Assembly: GCF_964204645.1 (NCBI RefSeq)
Contig: NC_134029.1
Location: 19,176,450 to 19,240,449 of the forward strand
From: Tubulanus polymorphus
Taxonomy: Eukaryota > Nemertea > Palaeonemertea > Tubulaniformes > Tubulanidae
Length of the DNA: 64,000 nucleotides
Direction of reading: 5' to 3'
Positions 1 to 10,344 of the stretch are shown here, piece after piece. How positions within the stretch are numbered: position 1 is the first letter of the stretch; each line of letters opens with the position of its first letter. The position numbers were made by a program, and so were the translations under genes. The notes beneath the pieces are model-generated. The model did not search any database. It was given only the letters and a program-made list of their open reading frames with translations, and had not been told where the DNA came from.

Positions 1-1067
1 AAACCGGTCAGCCACGGTCGCAACAACTTCGCGTAGAACGAGTACGGATTCTCGCGCGTCAACACGAAATGAATCAACTGCAGCAGGACAACTTGATGCA
101 ACAGCAAACCGACCGTCACCGTCAAAATAAACATCCCGAGCTGCGAGAACGTCTTTTCGAGGTCGGTAATTGACGCCAACGCCGCGGCGATCAGACTCGC
201 GACGCCGATCGGCGTGTACCACAGAAACCAACGCATGATCTTGATGACGATGTCGGCGGTCGATTGGAAAAACATCAAGAACGGTTTGCCCTTTTCGCCG
301 GCGGCTCGTGTCGCCATTCCGAATACGAGACACGCGAAAATGATGCCGATCAAATTTGTACCTCGCGCCGCACCGATCGTTTTGTGCAGCACTTCTTTCG
401 TCGTGTTCGCGTAACCGTCAGATGTGTTTAAGATAACGACGGCCTTCTCTTTGACGTAGATCGTCTGCGTTTTTTCGATGCACGCGCCGACCACGTTGTC
501 GGGAACGATATTGCGAACGAGATCGGCAAAAATATCCTGAGTTTGAAGAATGTCGCGCGTTTTATCGCCGCCACCGGCCGCGATCTCCGTAACGCCGACG
601 CCCGGTTTGATCGCCAACGCGAACACTATCCCGACCAGACAAGCGAGGACGTTCGTCGCGATTATGTAGATCACTGACAGCAGGCTGATTTTGCCGTTCG
701 ACCGCGCGTCTAAACTCGCCGTGCCGGATATCACGCACGACACGATCAACGGCAAAATCATCATTTTCAACAATCGCAAGAACAGATCGCCCGGCAAACC
801 GAGCCAGATCAAGGTATCCTTGGAAGGCTCGTATTTACGCGTGACGAGTCCGGCGGCGAATCCTACTACGATTCCCGCGGCTGTCAATACGAGCAACAAA
901 TTCGTCCGTAAGAATTTCGCGATTCGTCGTCGCAGCGGAAGTTTCTCGACGCGGATGTCTTTGCTGCGCACAACGGAAGCAACCGAGTCGCCGTCCGTAC
1001 TGTTTCTGACGTGTTTCAGCAACATAGCGATGGTGGCTGTACTAGCGTCCCGCTCCATTTTTTTCAT
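1..1067 (-). CDS. Excitatory amino-acid transporter-like protein (SLC1 family), N-terminal 355 residues, cut by window edge
   Basis: Reading leftward from the ATG at 1067-1065 gives an uninterrupted frame to base 3. It starts MKKMERDAS and contains a hydrophobic TM1 (FLRTNLLLVLTAAGIVVGF), the TM2 stretch LRLLKMMILPLIVSCVISG and TM3 SLLSVIYIIATNVLACLVGI. A variable extracellular loop with possible N-glycosylation sites (NTS, NTT) follows, then the conserved GTNLIGIIFACLVFGMA and MRWFLWYTPIGVASLIAA segments. This order is that of SLC1 trimeric Na+-coupled glutamate/neutral amino-acid carriers of the plasma membrane. The frame leaves the window at RPWLTG, just before where the family's serine-rich HP1 re-entrant loop is expected, so substrate class (glutamate or neutral) cannot be read. 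A second ATG (1058-1056) is three codons in. A TTTAAG acceptor-like site at about 1123 suggests a 5' UTR intron. The 1,067-nt stretch with no intron is long for this family. Confidence 0.93.
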   Translation of the reverse strand, partial: MKKMERDASTATIAMLLKHVRNSTDGDSVASVVRSKDIRVEKLPLRRRIAKFLRTNLLLVLTAAGIVVGFAAGLVTRKYEPSKDTLIWLGLPGDLFLRLLKMMILPLIVSCVISGTASLDARSNGKISLLSVIYIIATNVLACLVGIVFALAIKPGVGVTEIAAGGGDKTRDILQTQDIFADLVRNIVPDNVVGACIEKTQTIYVKEKAVVILNTSDGYANTTKEVLHKTIGAARGTNLIGIIFACLVFGMATRAAGEKGKPFLMFFQSTADIVIKIMRWFLWYTPIGVASLIAAALASITDLEKTFSQLGMFILTVTVGLLLHQVVLLQLIHFVLTRENPYSFYAKLLRPWLTG

Positions 1068-1863
1068 CCGACAGTCCGATGTAGATGTTGATCAATTCAG
1101 TCACGTCCTTTCACTCGCAGACCCTTAAATCAAAACAAGAAATCAAAAAGGTATGGTAAAGCCACAAGGCATAAGAACAAGAAGGTACACTTTTTGCAGG
1201 AATAAAAATTTTTGCCTGGGGGGGACCATGTCGAAAATGCGATAGCGCCCACTTATTGATCCCAAATCTGTGTAAGTATACCTCTACTTTAAAATATTCA
1301 ATTCTTACTGTTTTTGGCCCTGTTTTTACTGTATGTTGCCTTCTCGAATAACTAGGTTTGTCATAAAAGTCCACAGCTTTCACTGACACTTTGAGGATTG
1401 TCGTTGAAGCTGGCGATCGATCATGCAGGCCTGAAAATTCTCTACTCAAAATTCGCCGGCTCCTCGATCCAGATCCACTCCTTGGTATTGCCCACCAGTG
1501 TTGTGACAAGCTTCGCTATTCAATGCGAATCTTATACTGAAAGTCTTCTTACAAGAGACCTGTCACACGACTGGTCACAGGACGATGGAACCGTGTAGAA
1601 CTTTGACAGTTCTCGCTCGAAACACGGGCTGATGCAACAGCACATCGACCACGACCAAGATAGTGTCAGCGCCGCTAGTGTGGTGGCAGCACCAGCCGGG
1701 ATGACATTACGCAATGTCACCAGACCGTGTCATCGTTTAATCTTCATTAAACGGTTTCACTTTTCTCTATATGACGTATAGGCGTATATTTGATCAGTTG
1801 GAATTGCTAAACGTTTTTACATTGAATAAAGTTTTTAATTGAAAGCATGTGTAAGATCGGGTT
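1068..1863. other. Intergenic spacer with a dispersed segment
   Basis: I see no convincing gene. About 1675-1850 resembles 9103-9290: both share GGTGGCAGCA, then GATGACATTACGCAATGTC, and later an ATTG(G)AATAAAGTTTTAATTGAA stretch that looks like a poly(A)-signal region. This may be a dispersed repeat or two copies of the same gene's 3' end. Confidence 0.5.
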
Positions 1864-1873
1864 TGCAAAATAG

Positions 1874-2159
1874 CATAGGGGCTCGTAGTTAGTTACCTAA
1901 TCGTTGGTGGTAAGCTTTTTATAATCGGATGGGCTTATACCAACGATATATGTGGTTTGTGAAAATATCCGATCGTGAAACTAAACCACAGACAGGTTAC
2001 TGACTAAGGGGCTCGTATCAGAGTTGTAGGTAATGTAAAAACGATAATCTGTTAATCCAATGTATATAGTATATATAAAATAACATATATATATACTATA
2101 TACATTGGATTAACAGATTATCGTTTTTACATTACCTACAACTCTGATACGAGCCCCTG
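1874..2159. mobile_element. Palindromic (fold-back) MITE, split by a second MITE
   Basis: Bases 2007-2077 and 2088-2158 are a perfect 71-nt inverted repeat around a 10-nt loop, starting AGGGGCTCGTATCAGAG. The same AGGGGCTCG also occurs at 1877-1885, left of another MITE. The direct repeat TGCAAAATAG lies at 1864-1873 and again at 2160-2169, exactly outside the outermost ends CATAGGGGC and GCCCCTG. I read this as one palindromic element with a 10-bp target duplication whose left tip was interrupted by the insertion at 1886-2006. Superfamily is unclear; the CAGGGG-type end would fit hAT, but a 10-bp duplication would not. Confidence 0.75.
1886..2006 (+). mobile_element. MITE family A, copy 1 (121 bp)
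   Basis: The ends TAGTTAGTTACC and GGTTACTGACTA form an imperfect terminal inverted repeat. The 9-bp AGGGGCTCG is duplicated at 1877-1885 and 2007-2015. Internal landmark ATCGTGAAACTAAACCACAG also marks copies at 14825-15328, 33403-33496 and, reversed, 50557-50645. A 9-bp duplication would suit Mutator-like elements; this is inference. Confidence 0.7.
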
Positions 2160-2194
2160 TGCAAAATAGAAAAAAAAACGTGTAGTGATCAACC

Positions 2195-2331
2195 AGGGCC
2201 CAGTTTCACGAAGAAGTTAAAGCCTAAAACGGTTAAGTTTGAATTGTTGTCCTCATTGAAAACACGAAGTAACCAATGGCAATTAAACCAAAAATTCGAG
2301 TTCAACTTTTTTGTGAAACTGGACCCAGAGG
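2195..2331. mobile_element. Short MITE with GGGYCCAGTTTCAC ends
   Basis: Left end GGGCCCAGTTTCACGAA and right end TTGTGAAACTGGACCC are inverted repeats about 100 bp apart. Related ends occur at 40517-40640 and 46431-46520. Confidence 0.55.
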
Positions 2332-3193
2332 GCTTAAAATGTTAAATCAGTTTTCTTTATGTTTTTCTATGTCTTTGACTTCAACCTCTAATGTGAAAGC
2401 ATGAATTTTGTATACCTATATGAGTAATTGTAATTTATTGAAACTGCATGAGCCCGATTAGATATCGAAAAGGCTGAAAAAATGACCGCGTTGTGCTTTA
2501 AAGCCAAATGAATGGGAGGAAACAAAGACAACAAACAATCACAAAATTAAAATGTCATTCATTCTGCTGCATAGATAGTAGACGAAAAAGTTGTACGTAC
2601 CGATCAGTTGTCGAATGGGTATTGCAAGGCTTCAGCATAATCAGGTTTGAAGGGTGAACTTTCAGAATCAGATCGGAACCGGACGCTATGGCTTTGAAAA
2701 ATTGCATGCAAATAAATTCACTGTTTTGAGAAGAATTTCATATTTCGATTCTGTGGTTTGCATTTACGCAATCTTGGCTGCTGCGTATACGATCAACGTT
2801 CTTCAAGTTGAGGCCTTAGATTGAAATACCGCCTATGCCTTAGCCGCAATTCGTGTATTTTATATTTTAGATTTTTTGATTAGATAAATTCTCGATTTTA
2901 AAATTCTTTTTATTTTGTATATAGTGGGTTTTCATCTTATTATCCGTTCACCGCGTTGAGTGTGGTTATTGTACTATCTCAATGAGATAATTTCTCAAAT
3001 GTGTCCGTAAATACTCGCTTCCCCTGTGCTGTGCCGCATATCGATCACAAATCGCTCAAAAGACGATTATCAACGAATCTTTCTTCTCAGGTTTTCATGA
3101 CACGTGATTCGATCAAAATAGGATATCATCTGTTTATGGCGTAAAAATGGAATAACAATGAGAACTTTATCCCCGCGGAAAGGAATAAATGCG

Positions 3194-3263
3194 CCCTATA
3201 GTTAGACTGGTTGCCTGTCTAATTTAATATGCAGATAGAGACCGGTAACCAGTCTACCCTATA
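3194..3263. repeat. Inverted repeat, CTATAG(T)TAGACTGGTT ends
   Basis: CCTATAGTTAGACTGGTTGC is mirrored by AACCAGTCTACCCTATAG within 70 bp, giving a near-complete hairpin. A related arm occurs at 9070-9096. Confidence 0.6.
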
Positions 3264-3267
3264 GTAT

Positions 3268-3599
3268 AGACCTTTTTATGAACCAGCAAAATCGAAATAG
3301 ATTAGCTATTTAGATTATATAGCCGATTAGTGTCAATTAGCATAACCGGGTATGTTGGTTGATAAAAACGCCAGGTAGAAATTATTCACTTATGGCCTAC
3401 TCAGCAGCGACTTCTACCGAGAACACCATTTCGGTTGGATTAGATAATCGGCATACTTGCTCGCCGAGCGAGTATGCTGGTATGCTAATCGATTATGATA
3501 ACCAATGTTCATAAAAATGACGGATTATGACATAATCCATGCTCATAAAAACGTTTTGCATACTCGAATATACTAATCGAGTGTTCATAAAAAGGCCTT
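3268..3599. mobile_element. MITE with AGACCTTTTTATGAAC terminal inverted repeats
   Basis: The left end AGACCTTTTTATGAAC (3268-3283) is inverted at GTTCATAAAAAGGCCTT (3583-3599). Internal motifs GTTGATAAAAACG, GTTCATAAAAATG and GCTCATAAAAACG repeat the end sequence, as if the ends were duplicated inwards. No ORF. Confidence 0.6.
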
Positions 3600-3615
3600 T
3601 AAATCGTTAGGCTGA

Positions 3616-3771
3616 GTGAAGTTGTGGTCACTGTTGCGCGTAATACAAACTGCACACACGAGCGAGGACTGCCGAGCCGAGTTCTTCATTCATCAAAACT
3701 TCACTGGTAACGTTTACACGAAACACGGCCCGATGATATCGAAAAGTATCTCGCATGGAACATCTACGAGC
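3616..3771 (+). other. Possible first exon of an unidentified transcript
   Basis: An open stretch from 3616 ends at AGCA|GTAAGTAC, a strong donor-like site (exon end about 3771). It is followed downstream by four acceptor- or donor-bounded cassettes (4186-5256). Joining to the first cassette stays open for only about 20 codons, and another frame also reads well for a short distance. Coding status is therefore unresolved and I recognise no family. Confidence 0.25.
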
Positions 3772-4185
3772 AGTAAGTACATATTATCTTCAAATTTCAT
3801 CAATACGCACCTACAGTACACCACACGGTACTCATCTATAAATGAAACAAAATTTTTATCGGTTTATATTTTGTTACTTCGATTTGCTTTTGCACGTCGA
3901 ACTCAAAAACTCTCATCAAACAGTCAAACTCTTTCAGTAAAACTGTTTGATTGTTTTCTATTGGATTGATGTGCGATTTGTTATTCAAAATATGATACGC
4001 TATTCGTAAGGCCCGTGTTAAATAAGACCCGCCTAAATGATTTCATTCAATACTTCTCTTATAAATTCGCTGTAAAATTCCGTTAAAATGCTATTGATTC
4101 AAGATGTTTACATGATATTATGATGTATGGCTTTGGATAGGCAAGATTTGTTCTTAAAATCTCTTTATTTCATTTTTGTTCGCAG

Positions 4186-5256
4186 GTTCGCGGTATTACT
4201 TCATAGCCTATAAGCGCGCGGTACATTTAATGCTTCAACAAACTTAGACAAACTCAGGGACGTAAGCAAGTAACACAATTCAGACGCGACCTTTAGGACA
4301 CTGTTCGACAACAACTAGAATCACTGATCCGGAAAGAGAACAAACAACTGACCTAGGCCTATAATGTTTCAACTCAACTCAACTGATCCAGTATGGTGGG
4401 TATAGAAACCATTCATGCATACTTCGGCTCATCTCAAAATGGTTATTTCTGGTCACGCGCATTTTATTTCCGCCTATAAGCGCGCGGTACATTTAATGCT
4501 TCAACAAACTTAGACAAACTCAGGGACGTAAGCAAGTAACACAATTCAGACGCGACCTTTAGGACACTGTTCGACAACAACTAGAATCACTGATCCGGAA
4601 AGAGAACAAACAACTGACCTAGGCCTATAATGTTTCAACTCAACTCAACTGATCCAGTATGGTGGGTATAGAAACCATTCATGCATACTTCGGCTCATCT
4701 CAAAATGGTTATTTCTGGTCACGCGCATTTTATTTCATTTTTGTGTGCAGGTGCGCGGTATTACTTCATGCCAGCGTGGTATATTCCATGCTTCAATGAA
4801 CTTTTATAAACTCAGTGACGTTAAGCAAGTATAATTGAACAAAATACAGACTTTGAGGACAATGTTCTACAACAATTACGTGTAGAATGTTCCCAACGAA
4901 ACTACTGATCCAAAAAGAGAGCAACTGAGCTATGAAATATTTCAACTCAACTCTTCTCAACTGATCCAGTATGGTGAGTATAGAAACCATTTGTATTTAC
5001 TTTGGCTCATTTTGAAATGGTTATTTCTTTGGTGACGCACAAACTTAAAGTCTCCTTCATTTTTGTTCGCAGGTTCGTGGTATTATTTCATATGAGCGCG
5101 GTACATGGTTCCATGCTTCTACGAAGCAAGTCTAATCGAACAAAATTTGGAACACGACTTTGAACACACTGTTCGACAACAACTAGAATTTTCCCAACAA
5201 AACTACTGTGATCCAAGAAGAGAACAACTGAGCTATAACTCAACTTATCCAGTATG
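4186..5256 (+). repeat. Four tandem exon-like cassettes, including a perfect 266-bp duplication
   Basis: Related blocks occupy 4186-4395, about 4472-4661, 4751-4973 and 5073-5256. Blocks 1, 3 and 4 are preceded by a pyrimidine-rich tract ending TTCGCAG or GTGCAG. All four end GATCCAGTATG or TATCCAGTATG before GTGGGT or GTGAGT, so they look like exons with introns between them. About 4206-4471 is repeated without a visible difference at about 4472-4737 (period 266 bp), so the second block lacks its own acceptor. None of the blocks has a long frame (stops within 20-30 codons in each). Possible explanations are exons of a non-coding transcript, decayed exons, or a satellite that captured a splice unit. 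Confidence 0.6.
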
Positions 5257-5454
5257 GTGAGTATAGAAAACATTTGTATTTTCTTCGGTGTTATCATATC
5301 ACGGATTCGCAGAATATTCCGAAGGCTGCCAGTTACTACCTGAAGCAGCAGTCACTAGTTGGGAAAAGGATCAGCACCAGGGCAAACATCGGTTAGCGAA
5401 GTTTGTCGACTCTTTGCGAACTCAATATAGAACTGAACTAGAACTGAACATAGG

Positions 5455-8400
5455 GCTAGACTGTCCTGCACGGGTCCCTATCGGGATAAGTCGGCTAAAG
5501 TTTGTGAACACCAGTCACATACCTTCTCAGTGAGTTAGTAAATGCGGACCCTTTTCTGGTCGGGACACGGACGATATCATTTGTGCTACTTCCTCAAGAT
5601 TTTTAAAGCATTGTATGCGTTTAAATTCTTTACCAGCATAGCCAGACACTTGAACCGATGTATGCTTCTCTTTTTGTAACCAGAAAACACGTATGAAGTG
5701 TTTTAAGGCAACACGTCTCAGAGCTGTATCAGGAATCTAAGCCCACAGCCTAACCCCTTTTAACTGTTCAGGTCGGATATCATTTATGCTACTTCTGAAT
5801 ATTATTGGAGGCATTTGATGCATTTGAATTGTATGCTTGTTTTTTTGTAGTTAGTACATTCGGACCCTTTTTACTGTTCAGGCCATGGCCCATATTATTT
5901 GTGCTACTTGTGTAAGATTTAAAAAGGCATTTAAAGCGTTTAAATTCTTTACCAGCATAGCCAGATACTTGAACCGATGTATGCTTCTCTTTTTGTAGCC
6001 AGAAAACACATATGAAGTGTTTTAAGGCAATGCGTTTATCAGAGCTGTATCGGGAATCTCAGCCCACAGCCTGAAACCCTTCATGGCCACTAACTTGACT
6101 GCTTGCTTCCAGGCTCTAGCTTGATGTATTTCGGCAGAGGCTCCGCCGGTGCGAATCAGATACTAGTCCAGGGTTCACACGATTATCATCGGAAGGTTAG
6201 GAGAGAGGGCTAGGCTGTCCTTCACGGGTCCCTATCGGGAGAAGTCGGCTAGAGTTTGTGAACACCAGTCACATACCTCAGTGAGTTAGTAAATTCGGAC
6301 CCTTTTACTGTGCGGGCCATGGACCATATTATTGGTGCTACTTGTAAGATTTTAAAAGGCAATTGATGCGTTTAAATTTTTTACGAGCATAGCCAGCAAC
6401 TTGAACCCATGTATGCTCCTCTTCTTGTAGCCAGAAAACACATGGGAAGTGTTTTAAGGCAGCGCGTCTATCAGAGCTGTATCGGGAATCTAAGCCCACA
6501 GCCTGAAACATTTTAACTGTTCAGGTCAGAAATCATTTATGCTACTTCTGAATATTATTGGAGGTATTCGATGCATTTAAATTGTATGCTTGTTTTTCTT
6601 ATAGTTAATAAATTCGGAACCTTTTTACTGTTCGGGCCATGGACCATATTATTTGTGCTACTTGTGTAAGATTTAAAATAGCATTTAATGCGTTTAAATT
6701 CTTTACCAGCATAGCCAGCAACTTGAACCGATGTATGCTTCTCTTTTTGTAGCCAGAAAACACATAGGCCCCTATGAAGTGTTATAAGGCGACACGTCTC
6801 AGAGCTCTATCAGGAATCTAAGCCCACAGCCTAAAACCCTTCATGGCCACTTACTTGACTGCTTGCTTCCAGGCTCTAGCTTGATATATTCCGACAGAGG
6901 CTCCGCCGGTGCGAATCAGATACTAGTCCAGGGTTCACACGATTATCATCGGTAGGTTAGGAGAGCGGGCTAGGCTGTCCTGCACGGGTCCCTATCGGGA
7001 TAAGTCGGCTAAAGTTTGTGAACACCAGTCACATACCTCAGTGAATCATTAAATTCGGAACCCTTTTTACTGTTCGGGCCATGGACCATATTATTTGTGC
7101 TTCTTGTAAGATTTTAAAAGGCATTTGATGCATTTAAATTCTTTACCAGCATAGTCAGCAACTTAAACCGATGTATGCTTCTCTTTTTGTTGCCAGAAAA
7201 CACATATGAAGTGTTTTAAGACAACGCGTCTATCAGAGCTGTATCCGGAATCTAAGCCCACAGCCTGAAACATTTTAACTGTTCAGGTCAGATATCATTT
7301 ATGCTACTTCTGAATATTATTGGAGGCATTTGATGCATTTGAATTGTATGCTTGTTTTTTTGTAGTTAGTAAATTCAACCCTTTTTACTGTTCGGGCCAT
7401 GGACCATATTATTTGTGCTACTTGTGTAAGATTTAAAAAAAGGCATTTAATGCGTTTAAATTCTTTACCAGCATAGTCAGATACTTGAACGGATGTATGC
7501 TTCTCTTTTTGTAGCCAGAAAACACATATGAAGTGTTTTAAGGCAGCGCCTCTTTCAGAGCTGTATCGGGAATCTCAGCCCACAGCCTGAAACCCTTTAT
7601 GGTCACTAACTTGACTGCTTGCTTCCAGGCTCTAGCTTGATGTATTTCGGCAGAGGCTCCGCCGGTGCGAATCAGATACTAGTCCAGGGTTTACACGATT
7701 ATCATCGGTAGGTTAGGAGAGAGGGCTAGGCTGTCCTGCACGGGTCCCTATCGGGATAAGTCGGCTAAAGTTTGTGAACACCAGACACATACCTCCTCAG
7801 TGAGTTAGTAAATTCGGACCCTTTTCACTGGTCGGGACACGGACCATATCATTTGTGCTACTTGCTTAAGATTTTTAAAGCATTGGATGCGTTTAAATTC
7901 TTTACCAGCATAGCCAGCAACTTGAACCGATGTATGCTTCTCTTTTTGTAGCCAGAAAACACGTATGAAGTGTTTTAAGGCAATGTGTTTATCAGAGCTG
8001 TATCGGGAATCTCAGCCCACAGCCTGAAACCTTTTAACAGTTCAGGTCAGATATCCTTTATGCTACTTCTGAATATTATTGGAGGCATTTGATGCATTTG
8101 AATTGTATGCTTGTTTTTTTTGTAGTTAGTAAATTCGGACCCTTTTTACTGTTAGGGCCTTGGACCAAATTTTTTGTGGTACTTGTGTAAGATGTAAAAG
8201 CATTTAATGTGTTTAAATTCTTTACTAGCATAACCAGCAACTTGAACCAATGTATGCTTCTCTTTTTGTAGCCAGAAAACACATATGAAGTTTTTAAGAG
8301 AACGCCCACAGCCTGTGACCTTTTTACTGTTCAGGTCACGGATCATATCATTTATGCTACTTCCCAAGATTTTTTAAGGCATTTGATGCGTTTATATTGT

Positions 8401-8500
8401 ATGTTTCTATTTATGTAGTTTAAGACCCTTTTTACAATTCGGGTCAAGGATCTTATTATTTCTGCTATTTGTGTAAGCCTTCCAAAACCTGAAACCCTTT
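5455..8500 (+). repeat. Higher-order tandem array, period about 755 bp, with exon-like blocks
   Basis: The phrase GGACCC..TTTACTGTTCGGGCCATGGACC recurs with about 750-760 bp between equivalent copies (near 5548, 6297, 7058, 7817). Each higher unit holds a block ending TTTTTGTAG|CCAGAAAACACATATGAAG, a shorter diverged version ending TTTTTTTGTAG|TTAGT, and a block after TGCTTCCAG|GCTCTAGCTTGATG. The first block usually contains a 20-codon frame starting MKCFKA and ending PTA then stop. Two of the eight or so copies have a 2-nt loss that shifts it. The last unit is decayed. The first stretch (5455-5533) is the tail of a unit. I recognise no encoded family. Confidence 0.75.
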
Positions 8501-8689
8501 TGTGAAGGGCTGTCACATTTCTCTCCAAAAGTTATTGCATTTGTTTCCTTTTTTACCATTTAACACATTTGAAGCATAAAACACAGAAATTTGTTTCGGA
8601 ATCAACACAGTATGAAAAGTATCATCCGCGATATAACACTTGCAAATCTCGAATATTGTTGTTTGGACATTAATTACATTAATCAAGTA

Positions 8690-9060
8690 CATTATTCAAA
8701 TTGATTCAAAATAGAACCATGAAAGCCAGACCAGTCAATGAGAAAATCCGCTGTTCAATATCATAAATCGTTTGCTCTGAACTGGAAAAAGATCAAAAAT
8801 GTTATCTGTGAAGGTTTTGTGAATTTTCAGGGCACAATATAGATCTCGTGTGAAAACAGTGACGGTGCTTGGAGGACTTGACGCTGCTGATGGCAAAGGG
8901 AAAGCTCGAAGAAGCAATTGTGGAACTTGAGAAAACCACATCATTCTAAATAATGGGCCAATGGAAGCTGGGCCAATGGGAGCGAATACTGGTAATTGAG
9001 ATCATTCTGACTACTGGGTCAATGTTTAGAGTGCACAGTCTACCACTGCAACAATTAACT
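8690..9060 (+). pseudogene. Relic of the last exon and 3' UTR of the C15orf40-type gene
   Basis: Bases 8815-8935 match the terminal exon at 11080-11172: TTTTCAGGGC..., then AGATCTCGTGTGAAAACAGT, and TGTGGAACTTGAGAAAACCA against ATTGGAACTTGAGAAAACCA. Insertions and frame changes scramble the reading frame. Similarity extends upstream (TATTCAAATTGATT) and downstream (CACATCATTCTAAAT, TACTGGG). It is therefore a genomic duplicate of this end of the gene, not a processed copy. Exons A and B are absent here. Confidence 0.75.
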
Positions 9061-9660
9061 GCACTCTAACTAGAGGTAGACCGGCAACCAGTCTAGAGTT
9101 TTGGTGGCAGCACTAGCTGGGATGACATTACGCAATGTCCCCGAACGTCATAAGGCCAGATGAATGTCATTGCTTTAATTTCTTGTAAACTTGATGGTTA
9201 CACTTGATTTGTTGGAATTCGATGCAAATGTTTTTTTTTATCCGGCAGAAATGGTTTGACATTGGAATAAAGTTTTGAATTGAAGCCCCGAGTCAAGGTC
9301 GGCGAGCGATTGAAAAGATGAATTCATAAATAAATGTTCAAGTTGAGGATTTTCGTGCCTCTGAACAAAAACTGCTGGTATACCAGGTATCTCACCGTAT
9401 CTACTAGTAGCAGAATGCCTAAAGAAAATAAAACAAAAAAGGTCAGTAAAAAATAAAATAACTGAAACTGAATGACCAAAAATCAGATAATTCGAGGCAT
9501 TCGGCATTCCATATAGCAAGGCCGGTTCGGGTTGGCTTGGCCTACCTTACCTTGAAATCATCAATTATTATTATATTTATGGAAAAACCCTAGTCTAGTA
9601 CCTAGCCGTTGTTCCTGAAACGTAACCGTAGGGAACCGTAACAACGACTGGTATTCAGAC

Positions 9661-10155
9661 TAAGGCCAAATAAAAAAAATTAGTTGTTTATCGTCCTATT
9701 TTTCAAAAAGCTTGGGTCAGCCGGGAGGTTTTTTTTTTATTTTTTATTTTAGATCGAGTGTTGTAAATGATATACGATTGATAAAATATAGCATGTTTTC
9801 CATCGACTGGAAGTGTGGCGCCACAAGCAATACAAATACAATTCAATTCATAGAACTTTATTAACTTAGATTTTAAAATCGCTCTAAATATGCTCCACAA
9901 CCGGAAATCCATGCTGTGTACGCTCCATAACCGAATATTGACTTCAATTTGTTATTCAGCGAAGGCACTTCGTCGAACGATAAATCGTTTTGTTTGCTGC
10001 TATACTGTCCTACAATCGACATGAAACGGTAGCTATGGCAAATATTTTCGATTGGAACCAAAATAGAACACAATGAAAAAAAAAAGATTGAGTCGGGTAT
10101 TTTTCGTAGGGTCAGGCGGGGACAATAAACAACTAATTTTTTTTATTTGGCCTAA
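9661..10155. mobile_element. Element bounded by 30-bp inverted repeats
   Basis: TAAGGCCAAATAAAAAAAAT followed by TAGTTGTTTATCGTCC (9661-9695) is inverted at 10122-10155 (GGACAATAAACAACTA, then an A/T run and TTTGGCCTA). The interior is AT-rich with no credible coding frame. Confidence 0.55.
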
Positions 10156-10344
10156 TAGGAAAAACCCCATGTAATCACTTTCAATACTTAAGAATATACT
10201 GAAAGTCCCCCTGATGTTGGACGTAAAAAGTGCGGTGTTCGGCGAACAACAATGGCCACCAGTCGGCCATCTTTTGATTCTGATTGTGCATGTTTTGGGC
10301 GGTATAGGCCTAGGTTTATCTTCTACTCTTTCTCGTTCTAAAAG

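Noticed and set aside
691-1128. 145-codon plus-strand open frame over the transporter
   Set aside because: It is antisense to a clear SLC1 coding frame and shows no family signal; CG-rich exons give long antisense frames.
5288-5533. 81-codon frame MLSYHGFAEYS…
   Set aside because: It runs into the tail of the tandem-array unit, and that part is interrupted by stops in the other units; kept only as part of the array question.
5455-8500. CRISPR-like or bacterial repeat array
   Set aside because: Units are hundreds of bases with diverging monomers and no spacers; the context is eukaryotic.
10249-10300. ATGGCCACCAGTCGG as C15orf40 start
   Set aside because: It would require a 43-nt intron and gives a peptide unlike the family's N-terminus.
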